From the NCBI RefSeq assembly GCF_036227605.1, contig NZ_CP109487.1, positions 8,109,001 to 8,173,000 on the forward strand: a stretch of DNA of 64,000 nt. The letters run 5' to 3'. Source of the DNA: Streptomyces sp. NBC_01439. GTDB taxonomy: Bacteria; Actinomycetota; Actinomycetes; Streptomycetales; Streptomycetaceae. The notes under the pieces were generated by a model. That model had not been told where the DNA came from. It was given only the letters and a program-made list of their open reading frames with translations, and searched no databases. The position numbers and the translations under genes were made by a program. Shown one piece after another: positions 8,227-18,901 of this stretch (positions are counted from its first letter, which is position 1; every line of letters begins with the position of its first letter).

Positions 8227-9549
8227 GTGACAACCCATGAGATCCACCCGGTGCTGGGAGTGGGGTTCGGACCCGCGAACCTCTCCCTGGCGGTCGCGCT
8301 CGAAGAGCGCGGCCGCGCCGGCCTGGCCCACTTCATCGAGCGGGCCCCCGAGTTCCAGTGGCAGCAAGAACAGCTGCTCCCGGGCGCGGACATCCAGAAC
8401 AACCCCTTCCGCGACCTGGCCATGCAGCGCAACCCGGACAGCCCGCACACCTTCGTCAAGTATCTCGCCGCACGCGGTGACCTGACGGACTACCTCCACC
8501 TGAACGCCAAGTTCCCGCTGCGCAGGGAGTACTCGGGCTACCTCGCCTGGGTCGCCGAAGCCTTCCGCGACCAGGTGGACTACGGTCGGTCGGCCGTGCA
8601 CCTCTCGCTCGTCGAGGACGACGACGGAAGCGAGCTGTTCTGCGTCGACACCGACGACGGCGGCCGCTATCTGTGCCGCAGCGTCTCCGTGGGCACCGGG
8701 CGCTCGCCCCGGATCCCGTACGTGTTCCAGAAGGGCCTGGGGGAGAGCGTCTTCCACTCCACCCAGTACCTCTCCTCCATGGAGCGCTTCAAGGACAAGG
8801 CGATCCGGGTCGCCGTCGTCGGGGCCAGCCAGAGCGCCATCGAGATCATCCTCGACCTGCTGGGCCGCCCCAACGTGCGCCAGGTGACCGCGGTCCACCG
8901 CAGCATCGGGTTCCGGCTCAAGGACACCAGCCCCTACAGCAGGCAGGTCTTCCTCCCCCAGTTCGTCGACTACTTCCACCCGCTGCCCAGTGCCAAGAAG
9001 CGCCGCCTGCGCGACGAACTGCGGTCCATCAACTACGCGGCCTGCGACCAGGACGTGATAGACCGTCTCGTCGGCGTGCAGCGCGAGTACGACCTGACGG
9101 GCTCCGACCGGCTCGTGATGCAACCCTTCCAGGAGGCCGTCATCAGCAGGCCGCACGGCCAGGGGCACCGGATGGTCCTGCGCGACATCAACCACCTCAC
9201 CGAGGAGACCCTCGACACCGACGTCGTCATCCTGGCGACCGGCTTCAGGGACTTCGGCGGCGAACCGGGCGATGAGCCGTACCACCCGCTCCTGGAAGGC
9301 ATCGCCCACCGTCTGCCGCTCGACGAGGACGGCGCCCCCGTCGTCGCGCGGGACTACTCGATCGAGCTGAAGACGGAGGCAGGCACACCGCGGCCCCTCA
9401 AGGTCTATCTCAACGGGCTCTGCGAGGCGAGCCACGGCATGGGCGACGCCGGCGCGCTGGCCATGCTCTCGGTACGGGCGACCGACATCGTCGACTCGAT
9501 CCTGAGCCACGACCACGAGAAGCCGCTGGCCGCCGGGATCGCACCGTGA
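8227..9549 (+). CDS. L-lysine/L-ornithine N-monooxygenase (SidA/IucD family)
   Basis: A 440-residue flavin-dependent N-hydroxylating monooxygenase. The FAD site is GVGFGPANLSLA, the NADPH site VAVVGASQSAIEI, and the family C-terminal motif VVILATGF is present, with DTSPYSRQVF and the substrate region between. It would hydroxylate the side-chain amine of lysine (N6) or ornithine (N5). No siderophore synthetase or NRPS is near, which argues against a siderophore role. In hydrazine pathways this enzyme supplies N6-hydroxylysine to the cupin/MetRS-like synthetase. The GTG start is chosen because it follows a GAGGA; its stop overlaps the GTG of the next gene. Lysine versus ornithine is not resolved here. 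Confidence 0.92.
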   Translation: MTTHEIHPVLGVGFGPANLSLAVALEERGRAGLAHFIERAPEFQWQQEQLLPGADIQNNPFRDLAMQRNPDSPHTFVKYLAARGDLTDYLHLNAKFPLRREYSGYLAWVAEAFRDQVDYGRSAVHLSLVEDDDGSELFCVDTDDGGRYLCRSVSVGTGRSPRIPYVFQKGLGESVFHSTQYLSSMERFKDKAIRVAVVGASQSAIEIILDLLGRPNVRQVTAVHRSIGFRLKDTSPYSRQVFLPQFVDYFHPLPSAKKRRLRDELRSINYAACDQDVIDRLVGVQREYDLTGSDRLVMQPFQEAVISRPHGQGHRMVLRDINHLTEETLDTDVVILATGFRDFGGEPGDEPYHPLLEGIAHRLPLDEDGAPVVARDYSIELKTEAGTPRPLKVYLNGLCEASHGMGDAGALAMLSVRATDIVDSILSHDHEKPLAAGIAP

Positions 9550-10634
9550 CCCGGTCCGTCCCCACCACCGCCGACGTCGCCGTCGTCGGCGGCGGGATCA
9601 TCGGGCTCGCCACCGCCGAGAGGCTGAGCGCCCGCGGTCTCGCCGTCGCCGTCATCGACCCGGCAGGCATCGCCGGAGGCGCCACGGGCGCCTCCGGCGG
9701 GCTGGTCCGCGCCTTCGACCTGTCCGCGTCCCGACGGCGGTCGGCCGCCGCCGGCCTGGACGTCTACCTGCGCCGGGGTCACCGCGGGACCTGGCCCGCG
9801 ATGAGCCGGCAGGGCAGCCTGAGCCTCGTGGCGCGCGGCGACCTCCCGCAGGCCGCGGCGGCCGTTGCGGACCTCGGCGCCGCCGGACACGAAGCGGAGA
9901 TCCTCACCGCCCGGGAACTCGCCACCCGCTTCCCCGCCCTCGACGTGCCCGACGACCTGGTCGCGGTCCACGAACCGAACGCGGGCTGGCTCCCCGTCGG
10001 ACCGCTGGCCCACGCCATGGCACGCGACGCGGGCCCCCGGCTCCGACTGATCGCGGCACGCGCCACCCACCTGCTCACGTCCGGCTCGCGCGTCACCGGG
10101 GTCCACACCACCGCCGGACCCGTGCAGGCCCGGGGCGTCCTGCTGGCGGCGGGCGCGGCCAGCACCTCCCTGGCCGCGAGCGTCGGCGTCCACCTGCCCC
10201 TGCGTACCCGGGCCGTCGGCTACTGCCTGTTCCGGGTCGCCGAACCGGCGCACCTCACCACGCTCCCCACCCTCGTGGACACCACCACGGGCGCCTGGCT
10301 GCGCCCGTGGGGATCGGACTCACTGGTCCTCGCGGGAGTCTCCTCGCAGGAGACCGACGTACCCGAGACCGTCAGGCCGGGCGTGTCGGTGCACGAGGAG
10401 GAGCGCGTTCGCGCGGTCCTCCGCCACCGCTACCCGCACCTGGCCACGGCCCCGGTCACGGGCGGGGTCACCGCGTACGACGCCCTGGCACCGACCGGGA
10501 ACGGCGAGGTCACCGTGCGGTCCGAACTCGACGGTCTCGTCACCGCGACCGGCTGGAACGGCGGCGGGTTCAAACGGGCACCGGCGATCGGCGAGCTCGC
10601 GGCCGCCCGCCTCGAGGAGGTGGCCGCCCGATGA
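9546..10634 (+). CDS. FAD-dependent glycine/D-amino-acid oxidase-like enzyme (DAO family)
   Basis: A 362-residue DAO-family flavoenzyme with the Rossmann motif VAVVGGGIIGLATAERL, a GGATGASGGLVRAF second FAD segment and the C-terminal GWNGGGFKRAPAIGELAA. It overlaps the N-hydroxylase gene by four bases and the acyltransferase gene by four. In s56-p1 and triacsin biosynthesis a DAO-like enzyme cleaves the lysine-derived hydrazine adduct oxidatively, releasing the free hydrazino acid and aminoadipate semialdehyde. By that logic this protein would free a hydrazino acid from the N6-substituted lysine. Family assignment is firm; the substrate is inferred. Confidence 0.87.
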   Translation: MTRSVPTTADVAVVGGGIIGLATAERLSARGLAVAVIDPAGIAGGATGASGGLVRAFDLSASRRRSAAAGLDVYLRRGHRGTWPAMSRQGSLSLVARGDLPQAAAAVADLGAAGHEAEILTARELATRFPALDVPDDLVAVHEPNAGWLPVGPLAHAMARDAGPRLRLIAARATHLLTSGSRVTGVHTTAGPVQARGVLLAAGAASTSLAASVGVHLPLRTRAVGYCLFRVAEPAHLTTLPTLVDTTTGAWLRPWGSDSLVLAGVSSQETDVPETVRPGVSVHEEERVRAVLRHRYPHLATAPVTGGVTAYDALAPTGNGEVTVRSELDGLVTATGWNGGGFKRAPAIGELAAARLEEVAAR

Positions 10635-11977
10635 CGGCCACCGTCCGCCTCAACCCCACCGACGAGATGCTCCACCGCGCCGCCGACACCCTCGGCTCCA
10701 GCAGGATCGTGCAGGTGCTGTGGACGTTCCGGGACCCGGTCCCCGTCACAGCGCTACGAGCCGCGTGGGACGGCCTGGACCAGGGGTGGCTGAGCCGCCG
10801 CGCCCGGAGCTCGCCCGTCCCCGGGGCACGCCGCAGCTGGGTGCCGGCCAGGAACGAGGAAGCCCTCGGCATCACCTCGACGCCGCTGACCGACGCCACC
10901 CTGGGCGACTGGATCGACGCCCAGGTCAAGGCTCCGCTCCTGCCCGGCAGCTCCGCCCTGTGGCGGCTGGCCGCGGCCCCGTACGGTGCGGGCACACTCG
11001 TCTCGCTGACCGTTCCCCACTTCCGCTGCGACGGGCTCGGCATCTTCCGCGCCATCGGCTCGGGCGGTGACGACACCCCTGACGACACCCACCGCCCGAC
11101 CGCCGGCCCCGGCCTGCTCGACGACCTGGCCGACCTGGCACAGCAGACGCTCCGCGGCGGCCTGGCTGCCGCGCGCTGGCTCCCGGCGACCCTGACGAAC
11201 CCGGAACGGCTCGACCGGATCAGGACCGCGCTGCGGCCCCCGGACCGTCCCGAACCCCCCGCCGAACCGCGCTTCTTCACCTCTGCGATCTTCGAGACGG
11301 ACGCCGCCCGGTGGGACCAGCAGGCGGACGCGTTCGGCGGGACGACCAACAGCCTCTTCGTCGAGATCGCCGCCAACCTCGTCCGGACGGCAGGGGCGGG
11401 CGACCCGTCCGAACCGTTCGACGTCGGCATCCCCGTGAGCCTGCGGCGGTCCGACCAGGACGCCCGGGCCAATGCCCTGGTCGTGATGCCGTTGACCGTG
11501 CCGGGCGGCCACGCCCGGCACCAGAGCCTTCGGCAGACCCGACGGGCCACGAGGGAGCTGCTCCGCACCACGGGCGAGCACAGCGGCACGCTCGTCCCGG
11601 AACCCCTGTGGCACCTCCTCCCGGAGCGCCACGCCCACCGGCTCAAGAACCCCGGGGCGCAGCAGACCACCGTCGTCGCCTCCAACTTCGGCCGGACCCC
11701 CGAGGCGATCGCCCGGTTCACCGGGCAGGAGGCCGCCGGCATCGCCGTCCGCACCATGAACGTGCCCGGCGTCCGGCCGGACCGGGCCCGTCTGCGCGCC
11801 TCGCTCTGCCTCCTGCGGACCGGGGACCGGCTGACCGTCACCGTGACCGGCATCCCCGACCGTTTCGGTGACGCCACGTCCTTGCGACGCCTCGTCGGCG
11901 AAGAGCTGGAGTCCTGGGGACTCACCGTCCGGAGATGGTGGGGAGAACCCACGTCGCACCTTAGGAAGGAGTCCTGA
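10631..11977 (+). CDS. Stand-alone condensation/WS-DGAT-like acyltransferase
   Basis: A 448-residue protein with the HxxxDG active-site motif of the CoA-dependent acyltransferase/condensation superfamily, seen as VPHFRCDGLG near residue 130, and a C-terminal half ending in the conserved RFGDATSLRRLV region. No carrier-protein, adenylation or ketosynthase genes are in the window, so it most likely uses an acyl-CoA or free amino acid donor. It could acylate the hydrazine or an amine of the intermediate. It overlaps its upstream neighbour and is followed after four bases by the VOC gene, with the AGGAAGGAG ribosome site of that gene inside its 3' end. Confidence 0.75.
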   Translation: MTATVRLNPTDEMLHRAADTLGSSRIVQVLWTFRDPVPVTALRAAWDGLDQGWLSRRARSSPVPGARRSWVPARNEEALGITSTPLTDATLGDWIDAQVKAPLLPGSSALWRLAAAPYGAGTLVSLTVPHFRCDGLGIFRAIGSGGDDTPDDTHRPTAGPGLLDDLADLAQQTLRGGLAAARWLPATLTNPERLDRIRTALRPPDRPEPPAEPRFFTSAIFETDAARWDQQADAFGGTTNSLFVEIAANLVRTAGAGDPSEPFDVGIPVSLRRSDQDARANALVVMPLTVPGGHARHQSLRQTRRATRELLRTTGEHSGTLVPEPLWHLLPERHAHRLKNPGAQQTTVVASNFGRTPEAIARFTGQEAAGIAVRTMNVPGVRPDRARLRASLCLLRTGDRLTVTVTGIPDRFGDATSLRRLVGEELESWGLTVRRWWGEPTSHLRKES

Positions 11978-11981
11978 CGCG

Positions 11982-12845
11982 ATGCCCACTGTTCCTGCGG
12001 CGGCGCTACCGGACCGCTGGTTCCGCACCACGCCCGATTCCGCCCTGCTGCCGGGCCCGCGCCTGCTGGCCCGCTCCCTCATCGACGTCTCGGTCCTCGA
12101 CGAGCGCATCCGCTCCTACGAGCGGCTCACCGGGATCCCTGCCGACCTGAGGATGCCGATACCCGACTTCGGCGGGCTGGAGCTCGCGGCGGTCGGGAAC
12201 ATGCTCCTGATCGCCAGCGCCCGGCCCTTCACCGACATCCAGCGCCGGACGGCCTACTCCGTGATCGTGCCCTCGCTCGACGGTGCGCTGAGCCGCCTGG
12301 ACCAGGTCGGCGCCACCGTGCTGGAACCCCCGGAGCGGATCCTGCCGGGCGCCCGAGCCCGCGTCCGCTTTCCTGACGGTGCGATCGCCGAGCTCGTGGA
12401 GCACCGCCCGAACCCGGGCGAGCAGCCCCGTCCCCCGGAGCGCCGAGGATCAGGACACCCGGGGGTGCGGCTGCTCCTCCGCAAGGCGGTGAGCCGGAGC
12501 GTGTTCGCCTCCCTCGTCCGCCTCTACGAGACGGCCCTCGGCCTCGACCGCGACACCCACCTCCGGGTGGGGACCCGCGGCGGCATCGAGCTGGCCACCG
12601 TCGGGAACCTGCTCGTCGTCGGCACGGACGGCCCGGAAAGCACCCGCGCGTCGGACGTCCGGCTGGCCCTGGTGACCTCCGCGCCGGAGGACATCCCGGT
12701 CGCCGTGCCGCTGGGAACACCCGGCGGCCACCGACTCGTCCAGCTGGAGGACGGCTCCGTCGCCGAGGTCTGGGACAGCGCCGTCGGATTCCACGACGCG
12801 CCCGCAGCTCCCGCGCGGGGCACGGCCGGGACCGATGTCGCATGA
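11982..12845 (+). CDS. Tandem VOC-fold protein (glyoxalase-like)
   Basis: A 287-residue protein made of two repeats. The first (about 20-150) has LIDVSVLDERIRSYERLTG and PDFGGLELAAVGNMLLIA; the second (about 170-275) has LVRLYETALGL and RGGIELATVGNLLVVG. The matched repeats mark a vicinal-oxygen-chelate protein with duplicated halves. The classic glyoxalase metal ligands are not obvious. VOC proteins in clusters act in resistance by binding the product or as ring-modifying or isomerising enzymes. The start ATG is chosen by the strong upstream AGGAAGGAG; a longer frame begins inside the preceding gene and is disfavoured. The stop overlaps the next ATG by four bases. Confidence 0.7.
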   Translation: MPTVPAAALPDRWFRTTPDSALLPGPRLLARSLIDVSVLDERIRSYERLTGIPADLRMPIPDFGGLELAAVGNMLLIASARPFTDIQRRTAYSVIVPSLDGALSRLDQVGATVLEPPERILPGARARVRFPDGAIAELVEHRPNPGEQPRPPERRGSGHPGVRLLLRKAVSRSVFASLVRLYETALGLDRDTHLRVGTRGGIELATVGNLLVVGTDGPESTRASDVRLALVTSAPEDIPVAVPLGTPGGHRLVQLEDGSVAEVWDSAVGFHDAPAAPARGTAGTDVA

Positions 12846-14696
12846 CCGTCGACCACGAGGTCCGTCGTCTGGATCGGGTGGTCATCCGCTTCGCGGGTGA
12901 CTCCGGCGACGGCATGCAGCTGACGGGTGACCGCTTCACCTCGGAGACGGCGTCCTTCGGGAACGACCTCTCCACGCTGCCGAACTTCCCGGCCGAGATC
13001 AGGGCACCCGCCGGAACCCTGCCGGGCGTCTCCTCCTTCCAGCTGCACTTCGCCGACCACGACATCCTGACTCCGGGCGACGCACCGAACGTGCTGGTCG
13101 CGATGAACCCCGCCGCCCTCAAGGCCAACATCGGGGACGTGCCGCGCGGTGGCGAGATCATCGTCAACACCGACGAGTTCGCCCAGCGCGCCATGGCCAA
13201 GGTCGGCTACGCGACCTCGCCCCTCGAGGACGGCTCGCTGGACGGATACCGGGTCCACCCCGTGCCGCTGACCACGCTGACCGTCGAGGCGCTCAAGGAG
13301 TTCGGCCTGTCCCGGAAGGAGGCCGAGCGCTCCAAGAACATGTTCGCGCTCGGGCTGCTCTCCTGGATGTACCACCGGCCGACCGAGGGCACCGAGACCT
13401 TCCTGCGGCAGAAGTTCGCGAAGAAGCCGCAGATCGCCGAGGCCAACGTCGCCGCCTTCCGGGCCGGCTGGAACTTCGGCGAGACCACCGAGGACTTCGC
13501 CGTCTCCTACGAGGTCGCCCCCGCGACCCGGGCCTTCCCCACCGGCACGTACCGGAACATCTCGGGGAACCTGGCCCTCTCGTACGGCCTGATCGCCGCC
13601 TCCCGCCGGGCGGACCTGCCGCTGTACCTGGGCTCGTACCCCATCACCCCGGCCTCGGACATCCTCCACGAGCTCAGCAAGCACAAGAACTTCGGTGTCC
13701 GCACCTTCCAGGCCGAGGACGAGATCGCCGCCGTCGGCGCCGCCCTCGGGGCCGCCTTCGGCGGCGCGCTCGGCGTGACCACCACGTCCGGCCCCGGCGT
13801 GGCGCTCAAGTCCGAGACGATCGGGCTCGCGGTCTCCCTGGAGCTGCCGCTGCTGATCGTCGACATCCAGCGCGGCGGCCCGTCCACCGGGCTGCCCACC
13901 AAGACCGAGCAGGCCGACCTGCTCCAGGCGATGTACGGCCGCAACGGCGAGGCGCCGGTCCCGATCGTCGCCCCGAAGACGCCCGCCGACTGCTTCGGCG
14001 CGGCGATCGAGGCGGCCCGGATCGCCCTGACCTACCGCACGCCGGTCCTCCTGCTCTCCGACGGCTACCTCGCCAACGGGTCCGAGCCCTGGCGCATCCC
14101 GGACGTCGACGAACTCCCGGACCTGCGGACACAGTTCGCCACCGGCCCGAACCACGAGCTGGCCGACGGCACCGAGGTCTTCTGGCCGTACAAGCGCGAC
14201 CCGGAGACCCTCGCCCGACCGTGGGCCGTGCCCGGCACGCCAGGCCTCGAACACCGCATCGGCGGCATCGAGAAGCAGGACGGCACCGGCAACATCTCCT
14301 ACGACCCGGCCAACCACGAGTTCATGGTCCGCACCCGGCAGGCCAAGGTCGACTGCGTCGAGGTCCCCGACCTCGAAGTCGACGACCCGGACGGCGCACG
14401 GACCCTGGTCCTCGGCTGGGGCTCGACCTACGGGCCGATCACGGCGGCCGTCCGCCGCGTCCGCCGGGAGAACGGCCACATCGCCCAGACCCACCTCCGG
14501 CACCTCAACCCCTTCCCGAAGAACCTCGGCGAGGTCCTGAAGCGGTACGAGAAGGTCGTCGTGCCCGAGATGAACCTGGGACAGCTCGCCACCCTCGTCC
14601 GGGCGAAGTACCTCGTCGACGCCCGCAGCCACACCCAGGTCAACGGAATGCCGTTCAAGGCCGAGCAGCTCGCCGCCGTTCTCAAGGAGGCCATCG

Positions 14697-14704
<8 letters not shown>
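12842..14704 (+). CDS. korA: 2-oxoacid:ferredoxin oxidoreductase alpha subunit
   Basis: A 620-residue fused gamma-alpha subunit of the KorA type. The N-terminal gamma domain begins RFAGDSGDGMQLTGDRF. The alpha part has YPITPASDILHELS (the CoA/2-oxoacid region) and RGGPSTGLPTKTEQADL. With KorB it decarboxylates 2-oxoglutarate or a related 2-oxoacid, forming acyl-CoA and reduced ferredoxin, or runs in reverse. Streptomyces normally carry a housekeeping pair elsewhere, so this copy within an operon is notable. Likely roles are supply of low-potential electrons or an acyl-CoA for the acyltransferase. Confidence 0.92.
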
Positions 14705-15749
<1,045 letters not shown>

Positions 15750-15785
15750 CACCCCGACGGACCACCGACACGGGAGGGAAACCCC

Positions 15786-16109
15786 ATGGCCTACGTCATC
15801 GCTCAACCCTGCGTGGACATCAAGGACAAGGCCTGCCTGGACGAGTGCCCGGTGGACTGCATCTACGAGGGCCCGCGCAAGATGTACATCCAGCCGGACG
15901 AGTGCGTCGACTGCGGGGCGTGCGAGCCGGTCTGCCCGGTCGAAGCGGTCTTCTACGAGGACGACCTCCCGGAGGCCTTCGGCGAGTACCGCATCGCGGA
16001 CCGCGAGGTGTTCGACGGCATCGGCCTGCCCGGCGGATCGCGCGATCACGCCCCGCTCGCCGCAGATCACGCTGTGGTCGACGCGGTGCCCGTGCCGTCC
16101 CAGACCTGA
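15786..16109 (+). CDS. fdxA: 7Fe ferredoxin (FdxA type)
   Basis: A 107-residue ferredoxin starting MAYVIAQPCVDIKDKAC, the standard beginning of actinobacterial FdxA. Cys9, Cys17, Cys21 and Cys25 followed by CVDCGACEPVCP supply one 3Fe-4S and one 4Fe-4S cluster. A GGGAGGG ribosome site precedes the start. It can take electrons from KorAB. Possible acceptors in the cluster are the P450 at 18902 or a reductive step on a hydrazone or ring. Confidence 0.92.
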   Translation: MAYVIAQPCVDIKDKACLDECPVDCIYEGPRKMYIQPDECVDCGACEPVCPVEAVFYEDDLPEAFGEYRIADREVFDGIGLPGGSRDHAPLAADHAVVDAVPVPSQT

Positions 16110-16190
16110 GCCGGCCGGCGCCGGATCCGGCTCCCGCGGCCCCTTTCGCCCTTTCCGTCCCATGAGCCTTTCACGGATCGAGTTCTCCCC

Positions 16191-17777
16191 ATGGCCAAGC
16201 CCATAGTCCTCATAGCCGAAGAGCTCTCGCCCACGACGATCACCGCGCTCGGTCCCGACTTCGACGTCCGGCACTGCGACGGGACCGACCGGCCGGCCCT
16301 GCTGTCCGCCGTTGCCCACGCGGACGCCCTTCTGGTGCGCAGCGCGACCCGCGTGGACGCCCGGGTGATCGACGCCGCCCGCCGCCTCAAGGTCGTCGCG
16401 CGGGCCGGCGTCGGCCTGGACAACGTCGACGTCACCGCGGCCACAAAGGCCGGTGTCCTGGTCGTCAACGCCCCCCTCTCCAACGTCGTCAGCGCCGCCG
16501 AACTCACCTGCGGACTCCTGCTGTCCACGGCCCGCACCATCCCGCAGGCCGACTTCTCGCTCAAGAGCGGGGAGTGGGACCGGCAGAAGTACACCGGCGT
16601 CGAACTGGCCGAGAAGACCCTCGGGGTCATCGGTCTCGGCCGCATCGGCACCCTGGTGGCCCGGAGGATGTCCGCGTTCGGCATGCGGATCCTCGCCCAC
16701 GATCCGTACGTCACGCAGGAGCGGGCCCTGCACGCGGGCGCACGCCTCGTACCGCTCGACAGGCTCCTGCGGGAGTCCGACTTCATCACCGTGCACCTGC
16801 CGAAGACACCAGAGACGGTGGGCTTCGTCGGCGAGCGGGAGCTGGGCATCGTCAAGCGGACCGTACGGATCGTCAACGCGGCACGTGGTGGCATCGTGGA
16901 CGAGGAGGCGCTGGCCGCCGCCTTGAAGGACGGGCGCATCGCAGGGGCCGGGCTCGACACCTTCGCGGTGGAGCCGTGCACCGCCTCCCCGTTGTTCGGC
17001 CTCGACAACGTGGTGGTCACCCCGCACCTCGGCGCCTCCACCCACGAGGCCCAGGAGAAGGCCGGGACCTCCGTCGCCCACTCGGTGCGCCGTGCACTCG
17101 CGGGGGAGCTCGTGCCCGACGCGGTGAACGCCCCCGGAGGTCCCGTCGCGGAGGAGGTCCACCCCTACCTGGCCCTCGCCGACGACCTCGGCCACGTCTT
17201 CACCGAGCTCGCGGGTCGCCGGGCCGCCACGCACCTGGAGATCGAGGTCCGCGGCGAGGTGACCCGACGGGACGTCACGGTCCTGGAGGCCGCCGCGCTC
17301 CGAGGGATCCTCGCCGAACTCGTCCCCACGAAGCCCTCGCTGGTGAACGCGTCGGAACTCGCCCGTGAGATCGGCGTCTCCGTGCGCTTTTCGACCAGTT
17401 CCGAGAGTCTGGACCATCGCAACGTCGTTGCCGTCCGCGGCGTCCTGCCGGACGGCAGGCCGCTGGTCGTCGCCGGCGCCCTGTCCGCCCGGAAGGGCAC
17501 CCACAAGCTGGTCGAGATCGGCGAGTGCGACATCGATCTGGACCTCACGGACCGCATGCTCTTCCTCTGGTACACCGACGAACCCGGGGCCATCGGAAAG
17601 GCCGGACTGATCCTGGGCGCTGCCGGCGTCAACATCGCAGACATGGAGGTCGCCCGGTCCGGCGGCCGGGCGATGGCGGCCATGTCCGTCGACATCGACG
17701 TACCCGAGACCGTGGTGGGCAGCCTCGTATCGGCCCTCGACGAGGCGTCCGCCGGATTCGTTCGCCTCATGCCGTAG
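16191..17777 (+). CDS. serA: D-3-phosphoglycerate dehydrogenase
   Basis: A 528-residue full-length SerA with substrate-binding and NAD-binding domains (GVIGLGRIGTLVARR), RGGIVDEEAL, the catalytic His in VTPHLGASTHEAQEKAG, an intervening domain and a C-terminal ACT domain (DEPGAIGKAGLILGAAGVNI). It performs the first step of serine synthesis. As the last gene of the operon it probably boosts serine or glycine supply for the product, or is a less feedback-inhibited copy. This suggests serine or glycine is also a building block besides beta-alanine. Confidence 0.9.
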   Translation: MAKPIVLIAEELSPTTITALGPDFDVRHCDGTDRPALLSAVAHADALLVRSATRVDARVIDAARRLKVVARAGVGLDNVDVTAATKAGVLVVNAPLSNVVSAAELTCGLLLSTARTIPQADFSLKSGEWDRQKYTGVELAEKTLGVIGLGRIGTLVARRMSAFGMRILAHDPYVTQERALHAGARLVPLDRLLRESDFITVHLPKTPETVGFVGERELGIVKRTVRIVNAARGGIVDEEALAAALKDGRIAGAGLDTFAVEPCTASPLFGLDNVVVTPHLGASTHEAQEKAGTSVAHSVRRALAGELVPDAVNAPGGPVAEEVHPYLALADDLGHVFTELAGRRAATHLEIEVRGEVTRRDVTVLEAAALRGILAELVPTKPSLVNASELAREIGVSVRFSTSSESLDHRNVVAVRGVLPDGRPLVVAGALSARKGTHKLVEIGECDIDLDLTDRMLFLWYTDEPGAIGKAGLILGAAGVNIADMEVARSGGRAMAAMSVDIDVPETVVGSLVSALDEASAGFVRLMP

Positions 17778-17850
17778 CGGACGGCGACCGCCGTCCCCCG
17801 CCCGCGGCCGCCCCGAGGACGCGCCCCCCACCCCGGCGCCGGCCGCACCC

Positions 17851-17886
17851 GTACTCCCCCGCTCCGCACGCGGAGCGGGGGAGTAC
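17851..17886. terminator. Strong bidirectional terminator
   Basis: A perfect 16-bp stem with a four-base CACG loop: the 5' arm GTACTCCCCCGCTCCG is at 17851-17866 and its complement at 17871-17886. It lies between the stop of serA and the stop of the leftward lysR gene and ends the twelve-gene operon. Confidence 0.9.
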
Positions 17887-17903
17887 GCACGAGGGGACAG
17901 CCC

Positions 17904-18809
17904 TTAGCAGCGGGGTGCCAAGGCGCGGCAGAACGCTCTGAACGCCGCCGCCCGACGCGTCAGCCGGACGCCTGCCGGACGTGCCAGGACGACGTCCAGT
18001 GGCCGAATCTCGTCCTTGATCCGGCGGATCACCAGGCCGCGCCCCTCGTAGCTGACGTCCGCGATGGGACGCTGTATGAGCAGCGAGTAGCCGACGCCCC
18101 GGGCGACGAGACTGCGCACCATCTCGAAGCTCTCCGTGCGGTGCCGGATGCGGGGAGACACTCCGGCGGAGCTCAGCACCTCGTTGAAGTAGCTCAGGCT
18201 GGGCGGGACATCGAGCGCGATCATGTCGTGATCGGCGAGGTCAGCGAGCTGGACCTCCGCCTTCTCCGCCAGCGGATGGGCGGGCGGCAGCAGGACGTAC
18301 GGCTGGGTCGGGTACAGCGTGTCGTACTCGATACCGGCCTGGATGTCGACGCGGTAGAGGACCGCCAGCTCGCACGCCCCGTCGAGGAGGAACTGCTGCA
18401 GGTCGTTGAGCGAGCCCTCCACGAAGTCCAGGGTCACTTGGGGGTGGGCGGCCTGGAACTCCTCCAGGACGCGCGGCAGGAGGAACGGGGCGATCGTGGT
18501 GAAGCAGCCGATCACCAGGCGCCCCGAAGGGGCATTGCCCAGGTCACGCATGCCCGCCTGGAGCGCGTCGGCCCGGGCCAGCAGGGACCGGGCTTCGGGC
18601 AGGAGGAGCCGGCCGGCCTCGGTCAGCGTCAGCCCCTTCGCCTTGGAGCGTAGGAGCAGTTGCACGCCGATCTGTCGTTCGAGTTGGGAGATCGCGACCG
18701 ACACCGCGCCTTGGGTCACGAACAGTTGCCGCGCCGCGCCCGTCATGGTTCCGGCCTCGGCGCACGCCACGAAGGCGTGCAGCCGGCGAAGGCTGATCCG
18801 TTCAGTCAT
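17904..18809 (-). CDS. LysR-family transcriptional regulator
   Basis: A 301-residue LysR protein. The N-terminal winged HTH starts ISLRRLHAFVACAEAGTMT and contains LFVTQGAVSVAISQLERQIG; a full LysR substrate-binding domain follows (RLVIGCFTTIAPFLLPRVL and onward). It is divergent from the P450 gene with 92 bases between, the usual arrangement for a LysR protein controlling its neighbour and itself. The inducer is unknown and may be a pathway intermediate. Confidence 0.92.
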   Translation of the reverse strand: MTERISLRRLHAFVACAEAGTMTGAARQLFVTQGAVSVAISQLERQIGVQLLLRSKAKGLTLTEAGRLLLPEARSLLARADALQAGMRDLGNAPSGRLVIGCFTTIAPFLLPRVLEEFQAAHPQVTLDFVEGSLNDLQQFLLDGACELAVLYRVDIQAGIEYDTLYPTQPYVLLPPAHPLAEKAEVQLADLADHDMIALDVPPSLSYFNEVLSSAGVSPRIRHRTESFEMVRSLVARGVGYSLLIQRPIADVSYEGRGLVIRRIKDEIRPLDVVLARPAGVRLTRRAAAFRAFCRALAPRC

Positions 18810-18835
18810 TAGGAAATCCCATAACGCACCTCACC

Positions 18836-18887
18836 ATTCCTTCGTTTTCAATTAGGCGACCATGGCGGAGACTTGGAGTACCAAGTC
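18836..18887. promoter_or_regulatory. Candidate LysR operator region between lysR and P450
   Basis: Two elements lie in the divergent intergenic region. ATT-N11-AAT at 18836-18852 fits the LysR T-N11-A box. A second dyad, GACTTGG-AGTA-CCAAGTC, at 18870-18887 has perfect 7-bp arms and lies just before the P450 ribosome site. Binding is inferred from position and symmetry. Confidence 0.5.
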
Positions 18888-18901
18888 AAGGAGGTTTCGC
18901 A

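Noticed and set aside
8227-9549. Siderophore biosynthesis locus
   Set aside because: The N-hydroxylase family is shared with siderophore pathways, but there is no IucA/NIS synthetase, NRPS, acetyl/formyl transferase or siderophore transporter nearby.
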